The notes: generated by a model not told the origin, from the sequence alone. 64,000 nucleotides of DNA from Kitasatospora sp. SUK 42 (GCF_015776785.2 NZ_LFMD02000002.1:2026701-2090700), one strand, 5' to 3'; positions 34,135 to 43,037 are shown, counted from the stretch's first letter. Program-made: numbers and translations.

Positions 34135-34800
34135 AGTCACGGAGCCCGACTCTACTGAGCGGGCGGGTTATTCGAACAGAGTTCTCCGATGAATGGTCAG
34201 GTACTGGACGCTGGTGCCCGCCGGATTGGCCGGAGCCTCCCCTCTCCCGGGCGCTCCGCTGGGCCGTTCGGGTGGGATCTATTGCCTCCTAGTGGATGAA
34301 ATGCAGCTGTTTCGGGTACATCCCGTCCTGCCGCACGGATGACCGCCAAACGGGTGGGACGCGGCCAAAAGCCCAGGTGTCGCGGTATGACCGGCCCAGG
34401 ATCGTGATTCCTTTTTGTCCGATCTTGCTCCAGACCGCCCGCCGCCCCGGCAGCCGACCGCGAAGGAGAGCCGGATGAGCCGACAGGTTTCCCGTACGGC
34501 TGCCGCCTTGGCCGTCCTCACCGACCGCCCCCGCCGTCCCTGCCCTGCCGACCCCGAGCGCCGCTCCCGCCTCCAGCGCCGGCCCGGCTCCCGGTGGCGC
34601 TGACCCGCGCCGAACCATCCCGACCATCCGCTCATGTGCCTGCGCGTCAGATGAGTCAGTCTTGGACGATTCGTCAGGAAATGTCGACACACCTAGCTCA
34701 AATGTCGCATTTGATGACGTATGAACTTAGCCTGACTCTGGCACTGCCCGTCAGATCCGGGCCGCCCGTTGCGCGACACACCGACCCAGAGGATCCGTGC
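34135..34800. other. Divergent promoter region before the SPFH gene
   Basis: This 666-bp gap separates the minus-strand globin unit from the plus-strand SPFH/NlpC-P60 operon. It is AT-richer around 34290-34430 and 34640-34750. It holds one short candidate frame (34475-34603). I looked for a c-di-AMP (ydaO) riboswitch, common before NlpC/P60 genes in actinomycetes, and did not find its conserved segments. Confidence 0.5.
34475..34603 (+). CDS. Possible 42-aa basic peptide
   Basis: ATG at 34475 follows GAAGGAGA with 5- to 6-nt spacing, a good ribosome binding site. The peptide begins MSRQVSRTAAALAVLTDR and is Arg/Pro-rich afterwards, ending RRPGSRWR. It may be a leader peptide for the downstream SPFH operon. 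Nothing else supports coding. Confidence 0.3.
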   Translation: MSRQVSRTAAALAVLTDRPRRPCPADPERRSRLQRRPGSRWR

Positions 34801-36102
34801 ATGGACGTCACCCGCGATTCGTCGCAGCGACCCGACAACCTGCCCAAGTCGTTCCCACCGGCACTGCCGGAACGTTCCGGCGCCAGCCCGATGGCCAAGA
34901 CCGCGACCGTCACCGCGCCCGCCGGAGTGACCGTCAACGTGGCCAAGGTCGCCAGGCCGGTCGGCCCGGCCGACGGCGGCCCGGTGACCACCCCGCTGGC
35001 CGTCGTTCCCGCCCCCTCCCAGGCCAGCCCGACCGACCTGCGGGACCCGCTGGAGACCGTCGCCCCGGAGACCGTCGAACTCCCCGACCTCGCCCCGGTC
35101 GGCGCCCCCGCCGCCGCCACCTCCCGCCGCCCCCCGCGCGCCGACCAGGCGCTGCGCGAGCAGTCCGCCACCGCCCTGCCCGGCTGGATCCCCGTGCTGG
35201 CCGTGCTGATCGGACTGGCCGGGGTGCTGTTCGTCCTGCTGCGCACCGGCGTGATCCCGCACTGGGACTGGATGCCCGATCTGCGCGGCTCCGCCGCCAA
35301 GGAGAGCGGCCAGGCCGAGGTGGAGGTCCGGTCCGTCGCCGCGGCCGGCGCGGCCGGGCTGCTGGTGGTGCTCGCCCTCGCCGGCCTGCTGGCCAACGCG
35401 GGCGGTGAGACCCGGGTGCTGACCCGCTGGGGCCGCTACCGGGGCACCGTCCGCAGAACCGGTCTGGTCTGGGTCAACCCGCTGCTGCGCCGCCGCCGGG
35501 TGGACGTGCGGCTGCGGCACTGGCGCAGCGAGTCGGTCAAGGTGGTCGACCGCACCGGCACCCCGATCGTGGTCCGGCTGCTGATCGTCTGGCGGGTCAA
35601 GGACACCGCCCGGGCGCTGCTCGCGATCGAGGACCACGAGAGCTACCTGCGCGAGCAGGTGCAGGCGGTGCTCACCCGCACCGCGTCCACCCTGCCGTGC
35701 GACAGCAACGCCGCGCCCGGGCCCGCGCTGCGCGACGGGCAGTGGTTCGCCGACGAGATGACCCGGGCGCTGGCCGCCGAGGCCGCCCCCGCGGGCCTGG
35801 AGGTCTACTCGGTGCAACCGCTGGCGCTGGACTACGCCCCCGAGGTCGCCGAGTCGATGCGGCGCCGTCGGCTGGCCGACCTGGACGCGGGCCTGCGGAC
35901 CGTGCTGGTCGACGACGCGGTGGAGGCGGCGGCGCTGGCCGTGCGCCGGCTGGAGCGGGCGACCGCGCACGAACTGGACGAGGCCGCCCGCAGCGCGCTG
36001 ATGGAGCAGCTGCTCGTCGCCTTCGTCGCGCCGGCCGGAGTGGCCGCCTCGGTACCGCCCCCGGCCGCCCGAGCCGGGCGGAAGGAAGGACGACCCGCAT
36101 GA
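34801..36102 (+). CDS. SPFH/Band 7 domain membrane protein
   Basis: A 433-aa protein. The first 120 residues are a disordered Pro/Ala/Thr-rich cytoplasmic region. Two hydrophobic segments follow (about 125-145 WIPVLAVLIGLAGVLFVLL and about 180-200). The Band 7 domain (about 205-400) shows TRWGRYRGTVRRTGLVWVNP and the internal VVDRTGTPIVVRLLIVWRV strand pattern. SPFH proteins form oligomeric membrane microdomains that organise other envelope proteins. The start ATG at 34801 is the first in frame after the promoter region. The stop overlaps the next gene's ATG by 4 nt, so the product is coupled to an NlpC/P60 hydrolase. Confidence 0.87.
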   Translation: MDVTRDSSQRPDNLPKSFPPALPERSGASPMAKTATVTAPAGVTVNVAKVARPVGPADGGPVTTPLAVVPAPSQASPTDLRDPLETVAPETVELPDLAPVGAPAAATSRRPPRADQALREQSATALPGWIPVLAVLIGLAGVLFVLLRTGVIPHWDWMPDLRGSAAKESGQAEVEVRSVAAAGAAGLLVVLALAGLLANAGGETRVLTRWGRYRGTVRRTGLVWVNPLLRRRRVDVRLRHWRSESVKVVDRTGTPIVVRLLIVWRVKDTARALLAIEDHESYLREQVQAVLTRTASTLPCDSNAAPGPALRDGQWFADEMTRALAAEAAPAGLEVYSVQPLALDYAPEVAESMRRRRLADLDAGLRTVLVDDAVEAAALAVRRLERATAHELDEAARSALMEQLLVAFVAPAGVAASVPPPAARAGRKEGRPA

Positions 36103-37067
36103 GGATAGCCACCGGCGCCTACGCCGAACCCGGTACCGGAGCCGGCGCGGATTCAGGCCTGATGGGCTTCGAGGAGCGCCTCGGCAGCATCCCCGCGATC
36201 ACCGGCTGCGGCTGCCCGAACTGCGCGGCCCGGCCGCGCACCGCCCAGGCCGCGGCGGTGGGCGGCGGCCGAATACACCGGGCGGTGCGAAGTACCTGCC
36301 TGGCCACCACCGTGCTGGCGGGCGCCGGCGTGGTCGGCCTGACGGCCGGTGCCGGGTCCGCGCAGGCCGCGGCCGGCCAGCAGGGCTGGGACGGTTCGAA
36401 GTACTGGTTCAAGAACGACGGCGGCGAGTGGCGCTGGACCAGCCACTACAACGTCTACACCGACCGCACCGGCGGCTCCGGGAGCTCCGGCGGCCAGTCC
36501 GTCTCGAACGGCTCGGCCTCCGGCTCCGTGCCGGGCCAGGGCTGGGACGGCTCGAAGTACTGGTTCAAGAACAGCAGTGGCGAGTGGCGCTGGACCAGCC
36601 ACTACGACGTCTACGCGAGCCGCACCGGCCAGTCCGGCGGCGGCTCCGCCCCGGCCCCCAGCGAGCCGAGCACCCGCCCCTCCTCGAACAGCACGCCGGC
36701 CTCCGGGAGCATGGAGGCGGCCATCGACTACGCGCTCGCCCAGCTCGGCAAGCCGTACGTCTGGGGCGGCAACGGCCCGTCGGGCTACGACTGCTCGGGG
36801 CTGGTCCAGCAGGCCTACCGGCGCGCGGGCATCAGCCTGCCGCGGGTGGCGGACGACCAGTACGCGGCGACCACGCCGATCAGCTCGGGCCAGCTGCGCC
36901 GCGGTGACCTGGTGTTCTGGTCGGACAGCGGCCGGGCCTCGGGGATCCACCACGTGGGGATCTACCTGGGCGGCGGAAAGTTCGTGGAGGCACCCCGGCC
37001 GGGCACGACCGTCCGGATATCGACGCTCAGCTCGGGCTACTACCCGACCCACTTCGGACGGCCGTAG
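36099..37067 (+). CDS. Secreted NlpC/P60 peptidoglycan endopeptidase with two 31-residue repeats
   Basis: A 322-aa protein. Residues 1-60 are a hydrophilic Cys-containing N-terminus (GCGCPNCAARP), then a hydrophobic export segment (66-92, LTAGAGSAQAAA). Two near-identical repeats follow (about 95-125 and 147-177; GWDGSKYWFKN, then GEWRWTSHY), then a Ser/Pro linker and an NlpC/P60 domain with C232 (YDCSGLVQQA) and H285 (GIHHVGIYLGGG). It should cut stem peptides in peptidoglycan. Its ATG overlaps the SPFH stop (ATGA). The long hydrophilic segment before the signal-like region is unusual for an exported protein. A strong hairpin follows. Confidence 0.9.
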   Translation: MRIATGAYAEPGTGAGADSGLMGFEERLGSIPAITGCGCPNCAARPRTAQAAAVGGGRIHRAVRSTCLATTVLAGAGVVGLTAGAGSAQAAAGQQGWDGSKYWFKNDGGEWRWTSHYNVYTDRTGGSGSSGGQSVSNGSASGSVPGQGWDGSKYWFKNSSGEWRWTSHYDVYASRTGQSGGGSAPAPSEPSTRPSSNSTPASGSMEAAIDYALAQLGKPYVWGGNGPSGYDCSGLVQQAYRRAGISLPRVADDQYAATTPISSGQLRRGDLVFWSDSGRASGIHHVGIYLGGGKFVEAPRPGTTVRISTLSSGYYPTHFGRP

Positions 37068-37081
37068 GGCCGGCGGAACGC

Positions 37082-37119
37082 ACCGGGCCCCGACGGCTGG
37101 ATCGCCGTCGGGGCCCGGT
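37082..37119. terminator. Terminator between NlpC/P60 and aldo/keto reductase genes
   Basis: A perfect 16-bp stem (37082-37097 with 37104-37119) with a 6-nt loop lies between two convergent genes and can serve both. Confidence 0.88.
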
Positions 37120-37126
37120 CGCGTGC

Positions 37127-38080
37127 TCAGGCGGAGGCTTCGTCCAGCAGGGCGGTCTGCTCCGCGGTGAGCTCCAGCGTGGCGCCGGCCAGCAGCGGGG
37201 GCAGCTGCTCGACGGTGCGGGCGCTCGCGATCGGGGCGGCGACCGTCGGACGGGCGGTCAGCCAGGCCAGCGCCACCGTGGCGGGCTCGACCCCGTGCTC
37301 GGCGGCCACCTTGTCCAGCGCCTCCAGCACCCGGGGGCCGCGCGGGTCGGCCAGGTAGCGGGCGGCGCCCTCGGCGCGGGCGCTGTCCACCTCCGCACCG
37401 CCCGGGCGGTACTTGCCGGTCAGGAAGCCGGAGGCAAGCGCGTAGTACGGGACGGTGGCGAGGCCGTGCTCGGCGACCACGTCGGCCAGCGGGCCCTCGA
37501 AGGTGCCGCGGGAGACCAGGTTGTAGTGCGGCTGGACCGCGACGTACCTGGCCAGGCCCTCGCGCTCGGCGAAGGCCAGCGCCTCGGACAGCCGCTCGGC
37601 GGAGATGTTGGAGGCGGCCACCGCCCGGACCTTGCCCTCGCGGACCAGCGAGTCCAGCGCGGTGACGAACTCCTCGACCGGGGTCTCGTCGTCGCGGTGG
37701 GTGTAGTACAGGTCGATCCGGTCGACGCCCAGGCGGCGCAGCGAGGCCTCGGCCGCGGACTTGATGGTGGCCGCGCCCAGGCCGCTCGCCTCGGGGTGCA
37801 TGCCCACCTTGGTGGCGATCACGATGTCGTCGCGGTTGCCGCGGCTGCGCAGCCAGTTGCCGATGACGGTCTCCGACTCTCCGCCGATGTTGCCCGGGGC
37901 CCAGGAGGAGTAGACGTCGGCGGTGTCGATGAAGTTGCCGCCGGCCGCCGCGTAGGCGTCCAGGACGGCGAAGGACTGCTGTTCGTCGGCCGTCCAGCCG
38001 AAGACGTTGCCCCCGAGGGAGAGCGGGAAGACGGACAGGTCGGAGGTGCCGAGGCTCACCCGGCGGTGCATTCCGGTCAT
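37127..38080 (-). CDS. Aldo/keto reductase
   Basis: A 317-aa NAD(P)H-dependent oxidoreductase with the TIM-barrel of the AKR superfamily. The catalytic tetrad can be placed: D and Y in FIDTADVYSSWAPG, K in IVIATKVGMH, and H in DLYYTHRDDETPVEEF. The C-terminal NADP-binding part is PIASARTVEQL. It resembles YdhF/YajO-type bacterial reductases of unknown substrate. ATG 38080 is chosen over ATG 38071 because the purine-rich GAGG is nearer, but neither has ideal spacing. It diverges from a small membrane protein gene. Confidence 0.9.
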   Translation of the reverse strand: MTGMHRRVSLGTSDLSVFPLSLGGNVFGWTADEQQSFAVLDAYAAAGGNFIDTADVYSSWAPGNIGGESETVIGNWLRSRGNRDDIVIATKVGMHPEASGLGAATIKSAAEASLRRLGVDRIDLYYTHRDDETPVEEFVTALDSLVREGKVRAVAASNISAERLSEALAFAEREGLARYVAVQPHYNLVSRGTFEGPLADVVAEHGLATVPYYALASGFLTGKYRPGGAEVDSARAEGAARYLADPRGPRVLEALDKVAAEHGVEPATVALAWLTARPTVAAPIASARTVEQLPPLLAGATLELTAEQTALLDEASA

Positions 38081-38234
38081 GGAGGAAGTCAACCTCATTG
38101 TGCGGCAGCCCATTCCGGGATCGGCGTCGTTTTCACGCGCCCGTCGTACCGGCGTCGCACGTCGGAGTGGTGCGGCCGCCGGACGAGGGGTCCGGGGTGT
38201 GCCTGAGGTGCGCCGATTCGTTAGAGTCCCTGCC

Positions 38235-38438
38235 ATGGCTGACAACGAGTACGACCCCGCCGGTAGCACCCAGATGTTCCGGGCGTTCGTCGACGAGAGC
38301 CCGGCGCCCCAGGCACCGGGATCCGTCTCCACCTACAGCAGCGGCGGCAACAGCGGCAGTCGCACCGGCGTGATCGCGGTGATCGCCGTCGTCGCCCTGG
38401 CCGTCCTGGGTGCCGTCGTCTGGCTGGCGGTCAAGTGA
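38235..38438 (+). CDS. Small single-span membrane protein
   Basis: A 67-aa protein: a 40-residue cytoplasmic or exposed acidic segment (MADNEYDPAGSTQMFRAFVD) followed by one transmembrane helix (about 44-66, VIAVIAVVALAVLGAVVWLA) and a Lys end. I recall very similar small proteins in other Streptomyces, so it is probably a real conserved gene, but no function is known to me. It is convergent with the GH114 gene, from which a hairpin separates it. Confidence 0.75.
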   Translation: MADNEYDPAGSTQMFRAFVDESPAPQAPGSVSTYSSGGNSGSRTGVIAVIAVVALAVLGAVVWLAVK

Positions 38439-38441
38439 CCC

Positions 38442-38477
38442 TCGCGCGGGTGGCCCCGGTCCGGGTCACCCGCGCGA
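38442..38477. terminator. Bidirectional terminator
   Basis: An 11-bp perfect stem (38442-38452 with 38467-38477) with a 14-nt loop lies between convergent stops at 38438 and 38493. It closes the exopolysaccharide operon. Confidence 0.75.
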
Positions 38478-38492
38478 CGGGAAGCACCGGCC

Positions 38493-39515
38493 TCAGCAGG
38501 GCTTGCGCCAGGCGTTGAGGTCGAGCTTCTTCTGCATCGAACTGAAGCCCAGCGCCTTGGTCTTGGCGCAGAACTGGTCCGTGTCGAGCTTGTACTCGAC
38601 GTGGAAGACCGCCTTGCCCGCCTTGACGAAGGGCGACACCCGGTCGCACTCGTCGAACTGCGAGCACTCCTCGTTGACCGCGAAGTCGAAGTCCGGCAGC
38701 AGCGCGGGGATCTGGTCCAGGTCGTTCTTCAGGCCGATGGCCAGGCCGCGTTCGTGCGCGAGCTGCGCCAGCATCCGGTTGTACTTGAGCTGGTCGTCGG
38801 GGGTCAGCGGGAAGCCGCTGTTCTGGTTGTAGGCCTCGATGGTGTCCGGCTCGATGGCGTCGAAGCCCTTGCTCCTGCACATGTCGAAGCGGGCGGCCAT
38901 CAGCGGCTTCAGCTGGTCGAGCTTGCGGATGTCGAACCACTTCTCGCCCTTCCAGCCGGTGTCCGAGCCCTGGAGGGACTTGGCGAAGGCGGCGGAGTCG
39001 GGACGGAAGTCCTCCCAGGAGCCGGCGTTGATGTAGCAGATCACCTTGCGGCCCTTGGCGTGCAGCGCGGCCACCACCGAGGCGTCGTTCTCGAAGCCGT
39101 CGATGTCGTAGACCGGTACGTCCACCGACTGGTCGACGGAGCCGCCGAGTTGCCACTGCCAGGTCAGCCCCGGGGTGGGCTGCCAGCGGGCGCCGGCCGG
39201 CGGCGGGGTGGGGCTGCCGGGCGGGGTGGCGGAGCCCGGCGGGGTGCCCGGAGGCGTGGTGCCGGCCGGGGTGCCCGGGGGCGTGGCCGCGGCGGGGGCG
39301 CTGGGCGAGCCGGGGGTGGCCGGGGCCGAGGTGGTGCCGGGGGTGCCGGAGGCGCCGGGAGTGCTCGGCGCGGTGGCCGCGGGCGGGCTGCTCGGGGTGC
39401 CGTCGGCCGAGTCCTGGTCGTCCTCCGAGCCCGAGCTGCTGCACGAGCTGACCAGCAGGGCGGTGGCGGTGGCGAGGGCCAGGGCGGCCGGCAGGAGCCG
39501 GGTACGGCGGTTCAC
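38493..39515 (-). CDS. GH114 endo-alpha-1,4-polygalactosaminidase lipoprotein (Ega3-like)
   Basis: A 340-aa lipoprotein. The signal peptide ends in a lipobox (LLVSSC, C25). Residues 30-107 are a Thr/Pro/Gly linker with TPPG repeats. The GH114 barrel follows with KVICYINAGSWEDFRPD, the acid in FDAIEPDTIEAYN (D224) and NEECSQFDEC (E282/E283), matching the catalytic pair of fungal Ega3. Ega3 cuts alpha-1,4-linked galactosamine-containing glycan. It is the last gene of the exopolysaccharide unit, 22 nt after the spherulin-4-like gene. The start GTG at 39515 has GGAG 10 nt upstream. Substrate is inferred from family and neighbours. Confidence 0.9.
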   Translation of the reverse strand: MNRRTRLLPAALALATATALLVSSCSSSGSEDDQDSADGTPSSPPAATAPSTPGASGTPGTTSAPATPGSPSAPAAATPPGTPAGTTPPGTPPGSATPPGSPTPPPAGARWQPTPGLTWQWQLGGSVDQSVDVPVYDIDGFENDASVVAALHAKGRKVICYINAGSWEDFRPDSAAFAKSLQGSDTGWKGEKWFDIRKLDQLKPLMAARFDMCRSKGFDAIEPDTIEAYNQNSGFPLTPDDQLKYNRMLAQLAHERGLAIGLKNDLDQIPALLPDFDFAVNEECSQFDECDRVSPFVKAGKAVFHVEYKLDTDQFCAKTKALGFSSMQKKLDLNAWRKPC

Positions 39516-39537
39516 GGTAGTCGAACTCCGGATCGGG

Positions 39538-40233
39538 TCAGGTCAGTTCGGCGGCGGCCAGGCCGTACGGCAGGGTGCGCCAGGGGTTGTCCCCGGCACC
39601 CGGCACGGCGCAGCCGACACCGGCTCGGCGGGCGGCGATCAGTGCGGAGGCGTCCTGGGCGGCTTCGGCCGGGACGTCGTAGACCAGGTGGCAGAAGCGG
39701 GAGGCCGCGTGGCGGCCGGTCCACAGCGGCAGCGTCATGGCGCGGTAGGCGTCCCAGTCGCCCTCGAAGGTGACCAGCAGGTCGGCCAGGCCGACCTCGG
39801 CGTACCCGGGGTCCGGGTGCTCGCCGTGGCCGAACACCACGGTGCCGCAGCCGGCCGCCCGGGCGGCGGTGGCCAGCCGTCGGTAGTGCGCCAACGCGCC
39901 CGGGTGGGTGGTGACCTGGTCGAGGTAGACGCCGGTGATGCCGTGCCTCTGACGGTACGTCAGAATGTCCGCCACCACGGCGGCGTGCGGCCGCCGGCCG
40001 TAGTCGGTGTCGGCGTAGCCGATCAACGGGAGCCCGGCGGCGCGGAGTTCGCCGGCGGCCTCGGCGAAGACGTGGTCCGGCGCCTCGCCCGGACCGTCCG
40101 CGAGGTTGAGCACCACGGCGGCGATCCGGGCGGGGTCGGCGGCGGCGACCGCCCGCCAGGCCGCCGGGTCCACCGCGGGGTGGACGTACAGCGGCACCAG
40201 CAGGCGGCCGTCGGGGTGGATCCCGGTGGTCAT
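39538..40233 (-). CDS. Spherulin-4 family protein (GH135/Sph3-like)
   Basis: A 231-aa protein matching the spherulation-specific family 4: LLVPLYVHPAVDPAAW at the first strand, IAAVVLNLADGPG at the second, LIGYADTDYGRRP and GITGVYLDQVTT as the conserved acid-bearing strands. In Aspergillus, Sph3 of this family is an endo-N-acetylgalactosaminidase required to make galactosaminogalactan. No signal peptide is seen here, so the protein may act inside the cell or use another route, unlike the secreted fungal enzyme. Its ATG (40233) overlaps the epimerase stop (ATGA), so they are translationally coupled. Confidence 0.87.
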   Translation of the reverse strand: MTTGIHPDGRLLVPLYVHPAVDPAAWRAVAAADPARIAAVVLNLADGPGEAPDHVFAEAAGELRAAGLPLIGYADTDYGRRPHAAVVADILTYRQRHGITGVYLDQVTTHPGALAHYRRLATAARAAGCGTVVFGHGEHPDPGYAEVGLADLLVTFEGDWDAYRAMTLPLWTGRHAASRFCHLVYDVPAEAAQDASALIAARRAGVGCAVPGAGDNPWRTLPYGLAAAELT

Positions 40234-41147
40234 GCGACCACCGGGGTCGGTGCGGGCTCGGCGGTGCTGAGCCACAGGTCGCGCAGGGTGTCGGCGAGGT
40301 CGGTCACCGGGTGCCAGCCGAGTTCCCGGGCGGCGGCCGACACGTCGGCCTGCTGCCAGGAGACCGTGGCCGAGCGCTCGGATCCCGCCCCGCTCTCGTC
40401 GATCCGGCCGGTGAAGCCGGCCGCCGCGACCAGTCCGTCGGCGATCGCCCGGACCTGGCGGGCACGCCCGGAGGCGAGGTTGAGCACCCGGGGGAGCGGC
40501 CGGTCGGCGGTGACGGCCAGGCCGACCGCGTGGGCGACGTCCCGGGCTTCGACGAAGTCGCGGTAGGCGGAGAGGTCCCCGACCGTGATCACGCCGTCGG
40601 TGCCCTCGGGCGCCACCCGGCGCAGTTCCGCGGCCAGCCGGCCGGGCAGCGAGCCCGCGGGGGCTCCCGGGCCGACCGGGTTGAACACCCGCAGCACCAC
40701 CGCGTCCAGCGGCGAGCCGGCCACCGCGAGGGAGCCGGCCAGCTTGGTCGCGCCGTACACGCCGACCGGGCGGGCGTCGGCCTCCTCGGACAGCGACTCG
40801 CCTTCGGCGCAGACGCCGTACTCTCCGGCCGAACCGATGTGCACCAGACGGGCCTTCGGGGCGCCGAACCGCAGCGCCTCGCAGAGCACCGCCGGGCCGC
40901 GGGCGTTCACCTCGGCGAGTTTGACCGCGCTGCCGGCCACCGCGCCGGCGAAGTTGACCACCACGTCGGGGGCCAGCGCGGCCAGTTCCTCGCCGAGCGG
41001 GCCGGCCTGGGCGGTGGCCAGGTCCAGCCGGAGGTCGTGGGCGGGCCGCCGGCCCGCGGTCAGCACGGTGGCACCGGGCAGTGACCGCAGGACGGTGGAG
41101 GCGTGACGGCCCAGGAAGCCGTCGCCGCCGAGTAGCAGGATTCTCAC
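40230..41147 (-). CDS. NAD-dependent sugar epimerase/dehydratase (SDR)
   Basis: A 305-aa extended short-chain dehydrogenase. The dinucleotide motif is LLLGGDGFLGRH, the YxxxK pair is in VYGATKLAGS, and the substrate region has VFNPVGPG. Such enzymes epimerise or dehydrate nucleotide sugars. The start GTG at 41147 overlaps the nucleotidyltransferase stop by 4 nt (GTGA), and the stop overlaps the spherulin-4 start by 4 nt. In GAG synthesis a UDP-glucose 4-epimerase (Uge3) supplies UDP-galactose and UDP-GalNAc; this or the dehydratase at 42045 could play that part. Specificity cannot be read from sequence alone. Confidence 0.87.
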   Translation of the reverse strand: MRILLLGGDGFLGRHASTVLRSLPGATVLTAGRRPAHDLRLDLATAQAGPLGEELAALAPDVVVNFAGAVAGSAVKLAEVNARGPAVLCEALRFGAPKARLVHIGSAGEYGVCAEGESLSEEADARPVGVYGATKLAGSLAVAGSPLDAVVLRVFNPVGPGAPAGSLPGRLAAELRRVAPEGTDGVITVGDLSAYRDFVEARDVAHAVGLAVTADRPLPRVLNLASGRARQVRAIADGLVAAAGFTGRIDESGAGSERSATVSWQQADVSAAARELGWHPVTDLADTLRDLWLSTAEPAPTPVVA

Positions 41148-41968
41148 GCGGCCCGTCCGTCGCTGTCGGCGCCCGCGGCGGCGGGCTGGTCGATCGCGTC
41201 GTCCGGGGCGGTGCGGGCGGCCGGGATCGGCAGCTCCACCGGACCGGGCACGGCCGACTCGAAGGGCATCAGGACCGGGCGGATGGACGAGAACTCGGCG
41301 TTGGCCCGGTCGTAGTCGTCGGGGCGGCCGATGTCGAGCCAGTAGCCGCCGAAGTCGTAGGCGGCCGGCGGGGTGTCGGCGGCCAGCAGGTCGAGCACCA
41401 GCTCGTCGAAGCCCAGCGGCAGGCCGGGGGTGTACTTGGCGAGCGCCGCGCGGGAGACGCCGTACACGCCCATCGAGACGCGGTAGTCGATGCTGGGCTT
41501 CTCCTGGAAGCCGGTGATGGTGCCGGAGGCGGCGGTCAGCACACCGAAGTCGATCTTGACCTGGCGGGCGTAGGTGGCGATGGTCAGCGGGGCGCCGGAC
41601 GCCTCGTGGTGCTTGAGCACCCCGGCGAAGTCCAGGTCGGTGAGGATGTCGCCGTTCATCACCAGGAAGTGCTCGGGCAGGCGGTCCTGCATGGTGAGCA
41701 GCGGGCCCATGGTGCCGAGCGGGCTGTCCTCGACGGCGTAGCCGACCCGCAGGCCCCACTGGGAGCCGTTGCCGACGTAGGCGCGGATGATGTGGCCGAG
41801 GTGGCCGATGGCCAGGGTGACGGTCTTGAAGCCCGCGGCGGCGAGCTGGCGCATCACGATCTCAAGGATCGCGTGCTGGTCGCCGATCGGGACGAGAGGC
41901 TTGGGAAGCGCGGTGGTGTACGGGCGGAGACGGACGCCCTTGCCGCCGGCCAGGATCACTGCGTGCAT
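41144..41968 (-). CDS. Sugar-phosphate nucleotidyltransferase
   Basis: A 274-aa NTP_transferase enzyme making an NDP-sugar from sugar-1-phosphate. The signature is MHAVILAGGKGVRLRPYT followed by PKPLVPIGD (conserved G-rich loop, catalytic Arg and Lys), FLVMNGDILTDLDF (metal-binding Asp) and GYWLDIGRPDDYDRA at the end of the core. The last 40 residues are a Pro/Ala/Asp tail without a beta-helix acyltransferase domain. It lies between two epimerase genes and overlaps the downstream one. It probably supplies the activated sugar for the polysaccharide. Confidence 0.9.
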   Translation of the reverse strand: MHAVILAGGKGVRLRPYTTALPKPLVPIGDQHAILEIVMRQLAAAGFKTVTLAIGHLGHIIRAYVGNGSQWGLRVGYAVEDSPLGTMGPLLTMQDRLPEHFLVMNGDILTDLDFAGVLKHHEASGAPLTIATYARQVKIDFGVLTAASGTITGFQEKPSIDYRVSMGVYGVSRAALAKYTPGLPLGFDELVLDLLAADTPPAAYDFGGYWLDIGRPDDYDRANAEFSSIRPVLMPFESAVPGPVELPIPAARTAPDDAIDQPAAAGADSDGRAA

Positions 41969-42044
41969 GGTGTTTCCCCCACGGAAAGGATGTGTAGGAC
42001 ACGAACCTCGGTTACCAGGACGAGCATGATCTTTTTACGGCGGG

Positions 42045-43037
42045 TCAGACGTTGTAGATGTCGGTCTTGTAGCGGGCCAGGTTGGCGGGGTCGCGGAAGA
42101 ACTCGATGGTCTGCTCCAGGCCCTGCTCCAGGGTGAACCGCGGGGCCCAGCCGGTGGCTTCGCGCAGCCGGGTGGCGTCCGCGACCAGGCGCATCACCTC
42201 GGAGTTGGTCGGACGGATGCGCTGCTCGTCCTCCTTCACCACCAGGTCCACGCCCATCAGCTTGCCGACCAGGGTGACCAGGTCGCCGACCGAGATCTCG
42301 CCGCCGGTACCGGCGTTGAAGGTCCGGCCGACCACGGCCTCGGCGGGGGCAGTGCCGACGGTGCGGAAGGCGTTGGCGGTGTCCTTGACGAACGTGAAGT
42401 CGCGGGTCGGGCGCAGGTCGCCGAGGGTGATCTCGGTCTGGCCGGCCGCGACCTGGGCGATCACGGTCGGGATGACGGCGCGCATCGACTGGCGCGGGCC
42501 GAAGGTGTTGAACGGGCGCAGGGTGACGACCGGGGTCTCGAAGCTGGCGTGGTAGCTGTCGGCCAGCCGGTCCCCGCCGGCCTTGGAGGCGGCGTACGGG
42601 GACTGGGTGTTGATCGGGTGGTCCTCGGTGATCGGCACGGTCTGCGCGGTGCCGTAGGTCTCGCTGGTCGAGGTGTGCACCAGGCGGGGGATCTCCAGGT
42701 GGCGCACCGCCTCCAGCACGTTCAGGGTGCCGGTGACGTTGGTGTCCACGTACGAGTGGGGGGCGCGGTAGGAGTACGGGATCGCGATCAGGGCGGCCAG
42801 GTGGTAGACGGCCTCGGTGCCCTTGACCAGGCCGTTGACCGAGCCCGGGTCCCGGACGTCGCCGAGGACGATCTCGACCGAGTCCAGCACCTCCTGCGAC
42901 AGGGTCTCCAGCCAGCCGAAGGAGGAGAAGGAGTTGTACTGGACCATCGCGCGGACGTGGTGCCCGTCGGCGACCAGGGTCTCGACGAGGTGGGAGCCGA
43001 TGAAGCCCTCGGCTCCGGTAACCGCGACGCTGCTCAT
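42045..43037 (-). CDS. NAD-dependent nucleotide-sugar 4,6-dehydratase/epimerase
   Basis: A 330-aa extended SDR resembling GDP-mannose 4,6-dehydratase and LegB-type UDP-HexNAc dehydratases. Motifs are VTGAEGFIGSHL (NAD binding), VHTSTSETYG with catalytic Ser/Thr, and SPYAASKAGGDRLADSY (YxxxK). The ATG at 43037 lacks a strong ribosome binding site. A 76-bp gap separates it from the nucleotidyltransferase gene and a 150-bp gap from the membrane-protein gene, so an extra promoter is possible. It may provide a 4-epimerised or 4-keto-6-deoxy sugar; the two alternatives cannot be separated here. Confidence 0.88.
   Translation of the reverse strand: MSSVAVTGAEGFIGSHLVETLVADGHHVRAMVQYNSFSSFGWLETLSQEVLDSVEIVLGDVRDPGSVNGLVKGTEAVYHLAALIAIPYSYRAPHSYVDTNVTGTLNVLEAVRHLEIPRLVHTSTSETYGTAQTVPITEDHPINTQSPYAASKAGGDRLADSYHASFETPVVTLRPFNTFGPRQSMRAVIPTVIAQVAAGQTEITLGDLRPTRDFTFVKDTANAFRTVGTAPAEAVVGRTFNAGTGGEISVGDLVTLVGKLMGVDLVVKEDEQRIRPTNSEVMRLVADATRLREATGWAPRFTLEQGLEQTIEFFRDPANLARYKTDIYNV

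Noticed and set aside
34135..34800. c-di-AMP (ydaO) riboswitch before the SPFH/NlpC-P60 operon
   Set aside because: Expected because of the NlpC/P60 gene, but the conserved aptamer segments are absent.
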